Assembly: GCA_003241475.1 (NCBI GenBank)
Contig: QFQB01000052.1
Span: 1-13,314, forward strand
Direction: 5' to 3'
Source of the DNA: Micavibrio aeruginosavorus
GTDB lineage: Bacteria > Pseudomonadota > Alphaproteobacteria > Micavibrionales > Micavibrionaceae
DNA length: 13,314 nt
Shown piece after piece: positions 1-7,557 of the stretch. Positions within the stretch are counted from its first letter, which is position 1. Every line of letters starts with the position of its first letter. The notes under the pieces are model-generated. The model did not search any database. It saw only the letters and a program-made list of their open reading frames with translations, and was not told the origin of the DNA. The translations under genes and the position numbers were made by a program.

Positions 1-147
1 TTTGTTCAGCTCTTTAAAACTATCGACCTTGGCCTCGAACAACGCCTTTCCGTCGCCCGGCAAGACGTTGCGCAGGATTAGACGCGGCGTTTCAATCGGC
101 ATGGGAATGTCGATCAGGATCGGGTTTTTCTTCGTTTTAATGCTCAT
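1..147 (-). CDS. GNAT N-acetyltransferase, RimJ/RimL-like (3' end cut by window)
   Basis: Only the first 49 residues are inside the window; the gene runs off the left edge. The start of the protein contains IPMPIETPRLILR followed by PGDGKALFEA. That is the usual opening of the RimJ/RimL branch of GNAT acetyltransferases: a first beta strand with E-T-x-R-L-x-L-R, then a helix. Members transfer an acetyl group from acetyl-CoA to protein N-termini or small amines; the substrate cannot be told here. The ATG at 147 overlaps the TGA of the upstream gene as ATGA, a 4-base overlap that implies translational coupling, so the two acetyltransferase genes very likely form one operon. The acetyl-CoA binding motif lies outside the window, so the family call rests on the N-terminus alone. 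Confidence 0.72.
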   Translation of the reverse strand, partial: MSIKTKKNPILIDIPMPIETPRLILRNVLPGDGKALFEAKVDSFKELNK

Positions 148-644
148 AGCGCCAACCTCACTTCATAACGGTAAATATTCGCCCGGGCGCCATCGCCCCA
201 ATCCTGCTCTTCCTTGGCATAAAGCTCGAACCCGAACGCTTGGTTGGCGCGACGGCTGGCTTCGTTGCCTTCGCGGTGTCCGACGACGATCCGTTCGAAC
301 AGGCCGGATTTGATCGCCCAGTCGATCCGCGCCGCGTACAGAAGATGGGATAGTTTTCGGCCGCGGTATTCCTCGCGGATATAGCTGGCGATTAGAATTG
401 CCGTGCGGCCGCTTTCATCGTGCATATCCGCGACAATGCCTGTAATGCCGACTATGTCCTTGCCGTCGTAAAGGCCAAAGAACGCCTGACGCCCTTGCGA
501 GAGCATTTTTTGCCAAACAGAGTCCTCGCGTTCAGCCTCTTTTTCAAAGGAGGCGCCGAATACGTCTTCGTGACGCGACAAGGCTTCAAGCCGCAATGTC
601 TTGTAGGCTTTCCAGTCTTTGCCGGTTAACTTTTTTACAAACAT
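144..644 (-). CDS. GNAT-family N-acetyltransferase
   Basis: This encodes 166 residues, a normal length for a single-domain GNAT enzyme using acetyl-CoA. The N-terminal part (about 3-30, with LTGKDWKAYKTLRLEAL) resembles the first strand and helices of the fold. Residues 81-90 form the central strand, followed by the CoA-loop region YRGRKLSHLLYAARIDWA at about 93-110. Residues 127-141 (NEASRRANQAFGFEL) match the family's motif B, where an asparagine precedes a helix ending in a G-F. The pyrophosphate loop reads R-G-R-K-L-S, so the second glycine usual in R-G-x-G-x-G/A is missing; this is a tolerated but notable variant. The start at 644 is supported by GGAG about 8 bases upstream (653-656 on the plus strand). 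It is the first gene of a two-gene unit with the RimL-like gene. Substrate unknown. Confidence 0.85.
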   Translation of the reverse strand: MFVKKLTGKDWKAYKTLRLEALSRHEDVFGASFEKEAEREDSVWQKMLSQGRQAFFGLYDGKDIVGITGIVADMHDESGRTAILIASYIREEYRGRKLSHLLYAARIDWAIKSGLFERIVVGHREGNEASRRANQAFGFELYAKEEQDWGDGARANIYRYEVRLAL

Positions 645-692
645 GATCGTCTCTCCTTTCTTTTTCTTCGAAAGGCCGACGGAGGATTCCTG

Positions 693-761
693 ATGGTGGG
701 GGATCTTGTCTGTCAGCCTTTTAACGGGGCTGACAGGGTAATGGCTACGCTATCAGCTTAA
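693..761 (+). CDS. Possible 22-residue small ORF or leader peptide
   Basis: A 22-codon ORF starts at ATG 693, seven bases after a perfect GGAGG (681-685), the best plus-strand ribosome binding site in this part of the window. It ends with TAA at 759-761. The peptide begins MVGDLVCQPF and has no recognisable domain. It overlaps the inverted repeat at 710-736 and lies upstream of the cupin gene on the same strand, 174 bases before its ATG. It could be a leader peptide, an unannotated small protein, or a chance ORF. I see no evidence of translation beyond the binding site. Confidence 0.2.
   Translation: MVGDLVCQPFNGADRVMATLSA
710..736. repeat. 9-bp perfect inverted repeat, operator or hairpin
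   Basis: CTGTCAGCC at 710-718 is exactly complementary in reverse to GGCTGACAG at 728-736, with a 9-base spacer. It sits between the divergent GNAT and cupin genes, about 65 bases upstream of the GNAT start. No run of T follows on either strand, so it is not a standard terminator. A protein-binding site for a regulator of one of the divergent genes, or an RNA hairpin, are both possible. Confidence 0.4.
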
Positions 762-869
762 ACACGCACGTTTCTCCGCGCCGAGGGTGCCGTAGCCCGC
801 CGGAACGTTGGAGAAATTCGTTAAAATTTGCATATGATGCTGTGTCATGCGACCATGGAAACACGGATG

Positions 870-885
870 CTTGCCGCTTGGCAAG
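870..885. repeat. Short inverted repeat upstream of the cupin gene
   Basis: CTTGCC (870-875) and GGCAAG (880-885) are perfect inverted copies with a 4-base centre. A consensus -10 hexamer, TATAAT, follows directly at 886-891, 45 bases before the cupin ATG. No good -35 lies 16-18 bases upstream of it. The position suggests an operator or activator site at the cupin promoter, but the promoter itself is only half convincing. Confidence 0.3.
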
Positions 886-935
886 TATAATTTATCGTCC
901 ACCCTTAATTTTTTATAGCATAGGCACAAACAACC

Positions 936-1433
936 ATGAAAATCGAAACCTTCATGTTCGAAAGCGACAAGGATATTCCGAACAATCCGGATCTGCCGGT
1001 TCTGGTATGCTGGAATGCCGCGACATCCTCGCGCATGGCCAAGTATTTTGAATCCTGCTTTGATCAAAACGGCTGGGCGGGCATCTGGACGGACACAGTC
1101 TATGACTATACGCATTTTCATCCGAATGCGCATGAGGTGATCGGCGTTTCCATGGGCAAGGGCCGCATCCAGATCGGTGGAGAAAAAGGCCGCGCTTTTG
1201 ATTTGAATGCCGGCGATATGCTGATCCTTCCGGCAGGAACGGGCCACCGCCGCATCGGGCAGTCGCCCGAGTTTCAGGCCGTCGGCGCATATCCATGGGG
1301 GCAGGAAAATTACGAGACCGCGCGCAATGCCGCCGATATGGCGGGCACGCTTGCGCGCATCAAGGAAGTGGAGCTGCCGCGCCGCGATCCGCTCTTTGGG
1401 TTTGACGGTCCGTTGCTCGATCATTGGAAGTAA
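936..1433 (+). CDS. Cupin-domain protein (YjlB-like)
   Basis: This encodes 165 residues in a single cupin fold. Cupin motif 1 is visible as HFHPNAHE, giving likely metal ligands H60, H62 and E67. Motif 2 is GDMLILPAGTGH at 93-104, giving H104. The flanks, with VGAYPWG after motif 2 and a C-terminal LPRRDPLFGFDGPLLDHWK, match my recollection of the small YjlB-like cupin family, whose reaction is unknown. No signal peptide is present, so it should be cytoplasmic. The ATG at 936 has no clear Shine-Dalgarno sequence; AGGC at 922-925 is the nearest. The gene is alone on its strand: a stem-loop follows 16 bases after the stop, and the upstream gene is divergent. Metal and substrate cannot be read from the sequence. 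Confidence 0.85.
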   Translation: MKIETFMFESDKDIPNNPDLPVLVCWNAATSSRMAKYFESCFDQNGWAGIWTDTVYDYTHFHPNAHEVIGVSMGKGRIQIGGEKGRAFDLNAGDMLILPAGTGHRRIGQSPEFQAVGAYPWGQENYETARNAADMAGTLARIKEVELPRRDPLFGFDGPLLDHWK

Positions 1434-1449
1434 TATTATTTCTTTGACT

Positions 1450-1484
1450 TTTGCGCCCTTTGTATGAGATACAAGGGGCGCAAA
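1450..1484 (+). terminator. Strong hairpin downstream of the cupin gene
   Basis: A 16-bp stem (1450-1465 with 1469-1484) has a single G-T wobble and a GAG loop. It lies 16 bases after the cupin stop. The stem is long and GC-rich in its outer half, but no T-run follows on either strand. It may be an atypical terminator, an mRNA 3'-end stabiliser, or a DNA-binding palindrome. Confidence 0.5.
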
Positions 1485-1583
1485 CAGGTTATGGGTTTCC
1501 GGCAAACCACTGATAAATAAGAATAAAGCCGGATATTCCCGCGATACATTGATCCTCTTCCCCCATTCTTTCGGGCGGCACAA

Positions 1584-1657
1584 GCGGTTTTAAGTATCAG
1601 CCCAGATGCTTAACCGCGGCAAATGTCCGCTATCGCACGCTTCATGGTGAAGCGCGC
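1584..1657 (+). promoter_or_regulatory. Structured leader of the DEAD-box helicase gene
   Basis: Two hairpins can be drawn by hand just before the helicase start. The first pairs 1584-1589 with 1612-1617, has a two-T bulge (1590-1591), and continues 1592-1598 with 1605-1611 (one G-T wobble) around a 6-base loop. The second is a perfect 7-bp stem, CGCTTCA (1638-1644) and TGAAGCG (1648-1654), with a 3-base loop and two more pairs beyond one mismatch. It ends 23 bases before the ATG. A six-codon ORF (1644-1664, MVKRAY) begins inside the second hairpin. Long structured leaders that control translation with temperature or by autoregulation are known for some bacterial helicase genes; that role here is inference. 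Confidence 0.4.
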
Positions 1658-1680
1658 ATATTAATGACGAAAGAAAATCT

Positions 1681-3567
1681 ATGACCACAAACTTTAAAGA
1701 GTTTGCGCTGAATCCTGCGCTGCAAACATCCCTTGAAACCATGAAATTCGAAGCGCCGACGCCGATTCAGGCGCTGGCCATTCCGTTCGCGCTCGAAGGC
1801 CGCGACATTCTCGGCTCCGCGCAGACGGGAACAGGCAAGACAGGCGCATTCTGCGTGCCGATGATCAACTTCCTGATGAACAATCCTACGGCGCATGCGC
1901 TGGTGATGTTGCCGACGCGCGAATTGGCGGCGCAGGTTCATGATGTTGCGCGCAAAATGATCGGTTTTGAGAATAAAGGCCCGCAAGGCATCAAGACCGC
2001 GCTTTTGATCGGCGGCGAGCCGATCGGCAAACAATATGCGCAGCTTGACCGTCGTCCACGTTTGATCGTGGGTACGCCGGGACGCATCAATGACCACTTG
2101 CGTTCCAATCCCGATCTGGTGGACCGCGTTGGTTTTGTCGTTCTTGATGAAGCAGACCGCATGCTCGATATGGGCTTCATGCCGCAGATCGATTCTATCC
2201 TGTCCGAAACGGCTCTGGAGCGCCAGACCCTGATGTTCTCGGCGACGTTCCCGGACAACATCATCAAATTCTCCAAGCAATATCTGCAAAATCCCGAGCG
2301 TGTCTCCGCCGGCGTTCAATCGAAGCCGGGCGAAAATATCGTTCAGGAATCGATGACGGTGAATCAAGAGCAGAAATATGACGAATTGATGCTACAGCTT
2401 CAAAAGCGCGAAGGCTCCGTTATCGTGTTCGTTCGCACGCAACACGGCTGCGATAAACTCGCCGCGCGTCTGAACAAAGACGAGCACACAGCTGAAGCTA
2501 TTCATGGCGGTTTGCGTCAGCGCCAGCGCGACCGTGTGATCCAGATGTTCCGCAAGGGCAACTGCCGCATTCTCGTGGCGACGGATGTTGCCGCGCGTGG
2601 TCTGGATGTTCCGCATATCGAGCATGTTGTGAACTATGATCTGCCGCAGGTTGCAGAAGACTACATCCACCGCATCGGCCGTACGGCCCGCGGCGGCGCG
2701 AAAGGTCAGGCGGTTTCCTTTATCTCTCCTGGCGAACGCCACCTGTGGCGCGATATCGAGCGCATGCTGAACCCCGAAGCCGCGAACAGCGATGTCCGCG
2801 AAGGCGGTAGCGGCCCATCCAAAGGCAAAAAATCCTTTGGCGGCGGTAAATCTTTCGGTAAGAAACCGTTCGGCAAGAAGTTCGAAGGTGAGCGCAACTA
2901 CGGCCCGCGCAAAGACGGCGAAGGCTTCAAGGCCCGCAAGCCGTTTGGCCGCGCAGACCGCAAAGAGCGCAAAGAAGGCGGCTGGAATCCGGATGCCGGT
3001 TTTGAGCGCTCAAGCGAGCCGCGCACGGAAGGATCGTTTGATTCCCGTCCGCGCCGCGATTTCGACCGCAAGGATCGTCCGCAGCGTTCCGAGGGCGGCT
3101 ATCAAGGCAAGCGCGAATTCAGCCGCGATGGTGGAAACCGTTCCGAAGGTGGTTTCAAAAAGCCGTTTAAGAAACGTGAAGATGGCAACTTCTCTTCCAA
3201 TCCTGACGCTTATAAAAAGACGCGCTTTGAGGGTGAAAACCGCAAAGAGGGCGGATTCAAGAAACCCTTCAAAAAGAAATTCTTTAACGAAGGTGGCGAG
3301 CGCGGCGAACGTAACTTTAACGGTGACCGTCCACAACGTTCGGAAGGTTACCAAGGTAACCGTGATCGTGACGGCAACCGCGCCGACGGCGGCTTCAAGA
3401 AGCCGTTTAAAAAGAAAGAAGGCGAAGGCAATTCTTTCAAAAAACCTTTCGCCAAGAAAGACGGCCAGAAAAAATCCTTTGGCGAGCGCGGCAATGCTTT
3501 CCGCAAAGACGGCGGTCAGCGTTCGGAAGGACACGCGCAGCGCAGCCAGAAGCGCCGCGCTTATTAA
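1681..3567 (+). CDS. DEAD-box ATP-dependent RNA helicase, RhlE-like, with long basic tail
   Basis: This encodes 628 residues. The helicase core fills about 1-365 with all motifs intact: Q-motif around F5-Q30, AQTGTGKT (47-54), PTRELA (78-83), TPGR, DEAD (156-159), SAT (187-189), TDVAARGLD (301-309) and HRIGRTAR (330-337). It should unwind short RNA duplexes with ATP in ribosome assembly or mRNA decay. Residues 370-628 are a low-complexity tail rich in K, R, G, F, S and E, with GGFKKPFKK three times, plus RPQRSEG and KKPFGKK variants. Such tails bind RNA non-specifically and may promote phase separation. E. coli RhlE is about 450 residues, so the tail is long. The start has no good Shine-Dalgarno sequence; the Q-motif phenylalanine four residues in fixes it. 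It is convergent with typA. RhlE is the closest fit, but other RhlE/DeaD-type subfamilies cannot be excluded. Confidence 0.95.
   Translation: MTTNFKEFALNPALQTSLETMKFEAPTPIQALAIPFALEGRDILGSAQTGTGKTGAFCVPMINFLMNNPTAHALVMLPTRELAAQVHDVARKMIGFENKGPQGIKTALLIGGEPIGKQYAQLDRRPRLIVGTPGRINDHLRSNPDLVDRVGFVVLDEADRMLDMGFMPQIDSILSETALERQTLMFSATFPDNIIKFSKQYLQNPERVSAGVQSKPGENIVQESMTVNQEQKYDELMLQLQKREGSVIVFVRTQHGCDKLAARLNKDEHTAEAIHGGLRQRQRDRVIQMFRKGNCRILVATDVAARGLDVPHIEHVVNYDLPQVAEDYIHRIGRTARGGAKGQAVSFISPGERHLWRDIERMLNPEAANSDVREGGSGPSKGKKSFGGGKSFGKKPFGKKFEGERNYGPRKDGEGFKARKPFGRADRKERKEGGWNPDAGFERSSEPRTEGSFDSRPRRDFDRKDRPQRSEGGYQGKREFSRDGGNRSEGGFKKPFKKREDGNFSSNPDAYKKTRFEGENRKEGGFKKPFKKKFFNEGGERGERNFNGDRPQRSEGYQGNRDRDGNRADGGFKKPFKKKEGEGNSFKKPFAKKDGQKKSFGERGNAFRKDGGQRSEGHAQRSQKRRAY
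3148..3414 (+). repeat. Three GGFKKPFKK repeats in the helicase tail
   Basis: The nonapeptide GGFKKPFKK is encoded at 3148-3174, 3250-3276 and 3388-3414 (residues 490, 524 and 570 onward). Codons differ between copies, for example CCG-TTT against CCC-TTC. The protein repeat is therefore older than the DNA similarity, or maintained by selection. Degenerate relatives (FKKPFAKK, KKPFGKK) flank them. Confidence 0.8.
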
Positions 3568-3588
3568 GCCGCGCTGCTAAAGTTAAAA

Positions 3589-3614
3589 AAAACCCCGCCA
3601 TCGAGCGGGGTTTT
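3589..3614. terminator. Bidirectional rho-independent terminator
   Basis: A 10-bp stem, AAAACCCCGC with GCGGGGTTTT, closes a CATCGA loop. A T-rich stretch follows on the plus strand and an A-run (T-run on the minus strand) precedes it. It lies between the stop of the helicase gene (3567) and the stop of typA (3633), so it can end both convergent transcripts. Confidence 0.92.
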
Positions 3615-3632
3615 CTTTGATCTTTTGCCGTC

Positions 3633-5480
<1,848 letters not shown>

Positions 5481-5530
5481 TTTGGTTTCTTTCTTTAGTT
5501 AAATCAATGTGTTGTGGATGATTTGAGTCG

Positions 5531-5548
5531 CTCTGCGATCGCGCAGGG
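5531..5548. promoter_or_regulatory. Hairpin between divergent typA and DMT-like genes
   Basis: Bases 5531-5537 pair with 5542-5548 (one G-T wobble) around an ATCG loop, with the palindrome GCGATCGC at the centre. A second small stem, TGTAG/CTACA, lies nearby at about 5554-5566. The 215-base gap (5481-5695) must hold the promoters of both genes, but I could not find a convincing -35/-10 pair for typA. The hairpin would be in the typA leader or act as a DNA site. Confidence 0.3.
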
Positions 5549-5681
5549 CAAGGCTGTAGAGGCTACACCAGATCGGGCGGCTCTATGCGGAATTGGCGCA
5601 GAATATATTTAAAGGTCTGTCCCATGGCGCTCTGATACTAGGATTTCCTTGAAAATGCTAGTTTTAAATGGGCTTTTATTT

Positions 5682-5687
5682 TATAAA
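5682..5687 (+). promoter_or_regulatory. Candidate -10 element very close to the DMT-like gene start
   Basis: TATAAA ends 8 bases before the ATG at 5696. If used, transcription would begin almost at the start codon, giving a leaderless or near-leaderless mRNA. That would explain the absence of a Shine-Dalgarno sequence. The -35 position is poor, so this is tentative. Confidence 0.25.
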
Positions 5688-5695
5688 ATCGGGCG

Positions 5696-6601
5696 ATGCC
5701 GGATCTCGCAAATATTGTGCCGTGGTGGGGTTATTCCCTTTTATTTTCATTGTTGTGGCCCATCAATATTGAAGCCAACCGTCATTTTCAGGTCGATGGA
5801 CAGGTTTTAATCGTTTGGCGCGCTCTGGCGTGCGGATTACTGTTGCTGCCTGCGGCTCTGTTCGCTCCTTGGCCGACCAGCCCCTATTTCTACTTCTTCC
5901 TCGCCGTCAGCGCATTGTTGTTCAGCTATCAGGAATGCGAGGCGTTCAAACTTTCCAAAATCTACGGCGGCCTGTTTTTAACCCTTCAATCGGTTTTGTG
6001 GATTTTGACCGCCACGATTTTGTGGTGGGTGATCGATCCGGATTCTTTGAAGGCATTGATGTCTCATCCGCTGTCTTCGGGCTTTGTTCTGTGCGGAATT
6101 CTGCTCGGCGTAAGCGCCCAGTTTTTTCTGCGCTCCGGCAAAGTCGGATTCTATACAAAAGACCTCAACAAGATATTGTTCATGGGCGTCGTCGGCGGGA
6201 CAGCCGTGACCTGCGTCAAGCTGGGCATGTCCTACACCGACACATTCTTGTCTGTGTTCGTCTGGAACGCGCTGAACAATCTTCTGATCGGCGTTTTCAA
6301 TTCCATGCGCTACGGCCTGACGCGCAGGCGGCACAACATCCCGCCGCTTGCGGAGGCGAAGTCGATCAAGGCCGGAATCTTTATGGGATTCATTATGGCG
6401 CTGTGCGCGCCTTTGATTGTTCTTTCGCTCGCCGCCGCGCCCAATCCCGGCTTTTCCAACATGGTAGCGCAGCTTAGTTCCGTCTGGCTGTATCTGTATT
6501 GCCGCTGGGCGCACAAGCCCATCAACGTGCATTTGCTGGGTCTTGTTCTCACCGTTGCCGCGGCGCTTTTCCTGATCATGGGGACAAGCCTGTTCCATTA
6601 A
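5696..6601 (+). CDS. DMT/EamA-like integral membrane protein
   Basis: This encodes 301 residues with about ten hydrophobic segments (roughly 10-25, 37-57, 63-80, 90-112, 126-146, 161-180, 185-205, 225-247, 253-270, 276-298). That is the size and topology of the drug/metabolite transporter superfamily, which arose from an internal duplication of five helices. Family members export or import metabolites such as amino acids or nucleotide-linked compounds; I cannot assign a substrate. A charged loop with RRRHN sits near residues 211-215, probably cytoplasmic. The start at 5696 has no Shine-Dalgarno, and another ATG is not close. It is followed after 193 bases by cysH on the same strand, but the intervening sequence is structured, so co-transcription is uncertain. 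A different ten-helix family cannot be excluded without a search. Confidence 0.75.
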   Translation: MPDLANIVPWWGYSLLFSLLWPINIEANRHFQVDGQVLIVWRALACGLLLLPAALFAPWPTSPYFYFFLAVSALLFSYQECEAFKLSKIYGGLFLTLQSVLWILTATILWWVIDPDSLKALMSHPLSSGFVLCGILLGVSAQFFLRSGKVGFYTKDLNKILFMGVVGGTAVTCVKLGMSYTDTFLSVFVWNALNNLLIGVFNSMRYGLTRRRHNIPPLAEAKSIKAGIFMGFIMALCAPLIVLSLAAAPNPGFSNMVAQLSSVWLYLYCRWAHKPINVHLLGLVLTVAAALFLIMGTSLFH

Positions 6602-6652
6602 AGGCGTCGGAACAGCTTGACTTGGGCGGACAAAGCCACCAGATTGAAGCCT

Positions 6653-6703
6653 ATGGATATTCAAACCCTTTCCATGGCTGTCCGTTTTATGTGTTGCGCT
6701 TAG
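6653..6703 (+). CDS. Possible cysteine-containing leader peptide upstream of cysH
   Basis: A 16-codon ORF encodes MDIQTLSMAVRFMCCA and ends with TAG. Its last codons are TGT-TGC-GCT, two adjacent cysteine codons next to the stop, 91 bases before the cysH start. The end of the ORF lies inside a hairpin (6690-6712). Leader peptides rich in the end-product amino acid are the basis of attenuation in many bacteria, and cysteine-rich ones have been described upstream of sulfur genes in actinobacteria. Against it: no clear Shine-Dalgarno precedes ATG 6653, or the internal ATGs at 6674 and 6689. The role is inference. Confidence 0.3.
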   Translation: MDIQTLSMAVRFMCCA

Positions 6704-6712
6704 CGCATCACA
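6690..6712 (+). promoter_or_regulatory. Hairpin overlapping tandem Cys codons in the cysH leader
   Basis: TGTG (6690-6693) pairs with CACA (6709-6712), and TGCGC (6695-6699) pairs with GCGCA (6703-6707), with one T-T mismatch and a TTA loop. The 5' arm contains both Cys codons of the small ORF. A ribosome stalled there would melt the stem. No T-run follows, so simple termination is not supported. Confidence 0.4.
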
Positions 6713-6749
6713 CCCCGTTTCTCACCCCCGTTTTCGATGATTTTTACCC

Positions 6750-6770
6750 GCCGCGCGTCATAGCCGCGGC
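6750..6770 (+). promoter_or_regulatory. Second GC-rich hairpin in the cysH leader
   Basis: GCCGCG (6750-6755) pairs with CGCGGC (6765-6770) around a 9-base loop. It ends 13 bases before the cysH ribosome binding site (AGGA, 6784-6787) and could alter access to it. An alternative pairing exists because GCCGCGGC (6763-6770) is itself a palindrome. Confidence 0.3.
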
Positions 6771-6794
6771 CATTTCAGCCATTAGGAAAAGACC

Positions 6795-7493
6795 ATGAAC
6801 GCCCAGCACCTTTTTGCCAAAGCCGCCGACCAGCCTTTTTTAACGCCGCAAGACCGCATCATTCAGGCCTATATCGAACATCACGACAACGATCTGATCC
6901 TGTCCACCAGCTTCGGGGCGGATTCCGCCGTCCTCCTTCATATGGCCACGCGCATTTTGCCGCGCATTCCCGTTGTGTTCGTCAACACCGGCTATCTGTT
7001 CGAGGCTACGCTGGAATATGCGGAGGCATTAACCAAACAACTGGATCTAAACCTGCATACCTATCATCCGCTTCGCAGCTCCGAAAAACAGGAAGCCATT
7101 CACGGCAGGCGCTGGGAAGGCGATGAAAGCGCAAAAGCTTCATACAATCTCGAGAACAAAGTCGAGCCGATGAACCGCGCGGTGAAAGAACTGGGGGCGA
7201 CCGGCTGGCTCTCCGGCCTGCGCCGCGGGCAAAGCGAGCGCCGCAAAAATCTGGATTACACGGAAGAGCAGGGACGTCTGGTTAAATATTACCCGATCCT
7301 CGATATGACGAGTAAGGATATTTATTACTATAAAAAGGAACACGGCCTGCCCGATCATCCGCTGACGGCGGAAGGCTATACCTCCATCGGCGACTGGCAT
7401 AGCTCTGCGCCGGGGTGGCAACGCGCCGAATGCGGGCTGCATGACAGCTCGGTCGCGCCGCGCATCAACGCGAACAATAACTTCGTGATTTAG
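6795..7493 (+). CDS. cysH: Phosphoadenylyl-sulfate (PAPS) reductase
   Basis: This encodes 232 residues (E. coli CysH 244). It reduces PAPS to sulfite with thioredoxin as donor in assimilatory sulfate reduction. The PP-loop STSFGADSAV is at 37-46, VFVNTGYLF follows, SGLRRGQSERR is in the middle, and the C-terminal ECGLH carries the catalytic cysteine C213. C213 is the only cysteine in the protein. The Cys-Cys...Cys-x-x-Cys set that holds the 4Fe-4S cluster of APS reductases is absent, so this is the PAPS-using type; the cofactor-free call follows from known family biology. The start is supported by AGGA 7 bases upstream. No other sulfate-assimilation gene is in the window. Its leader has hairpins and a cysteine-containing small ORF. 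Confidence 0.93.
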   Translation: MNAQHLFAKAADQPFLTPQDRIIQAYIEHHDNDLILSTSFGADSAVLLHMATRILPRIPVVFVNTGYLFEATLEYAEALTKQLDLNLHTYHPLRSSEKQEAIHGRRWEGDESAKASYNLENKVEPMNRAVKELGATGWLSGLRRGQSERRKNLDYTEEQGRLVKYYPILDMTSKDIYYYKKEHGLPDHPLTAEGYTSIGDWHSSAPGWQRAECGLHDSSVAPRINANNNFVI

Positions 7494-7539
7494 GGGCAAT
7501 GATCAAAAGCAAAGGGACGACCAGAAAAAAGTGGCGCAT
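7465..7539 (-). CDS. Possible 24-residue hydrophobic small ORF antisense to the cysH 3' end
   Basis: On the minus strand an ATG at 7539 follows AGGAGA by about four bases, an excellent ribosome binding site, and opens a 24-codon ORF. The peptide starts MRHFFLVVPLLLIIAP, a short membrane-like segment, then a basic, polar end with one Cys. It lies 18 bases downstream of the SDHAF4-like gene on the same strand and overlaps the last 29 bases of cysH in antisense. It could be a small membrane peptide or a chance ORF whose strong binding site is coincidental. Confidence 0.3.
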   Translation of the reverse strand: MRHFFLVVPLLLIIAPKSRSYCSR

Positions 7540-7557
7540 ATTTTCTCCTTTTGGCTT

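Noticed and set aside
753..1583. 276-codon open frame on the minus strand
   Set aside because: It covers the cupin gene in antisense; the cupin has both metal-binding motifs, while this frame shows no recognisable domain.
2792..3580. Long open frames in other frames of the helicase tail (plus 2792-3580 and minus 3010-3534)
   Set aside because: The repetitive lysine/glycine-rich tail has few stops in other frames, so these are low-complexity shadows.
5994..6010. TTTTGTGGATTTTG and TGTGGATGA (near 5515) as further DnaA boxes
   Set aside because: Each departs from the consensus, and they are kilobases apart, so there is no cluster that would suggest an origin.
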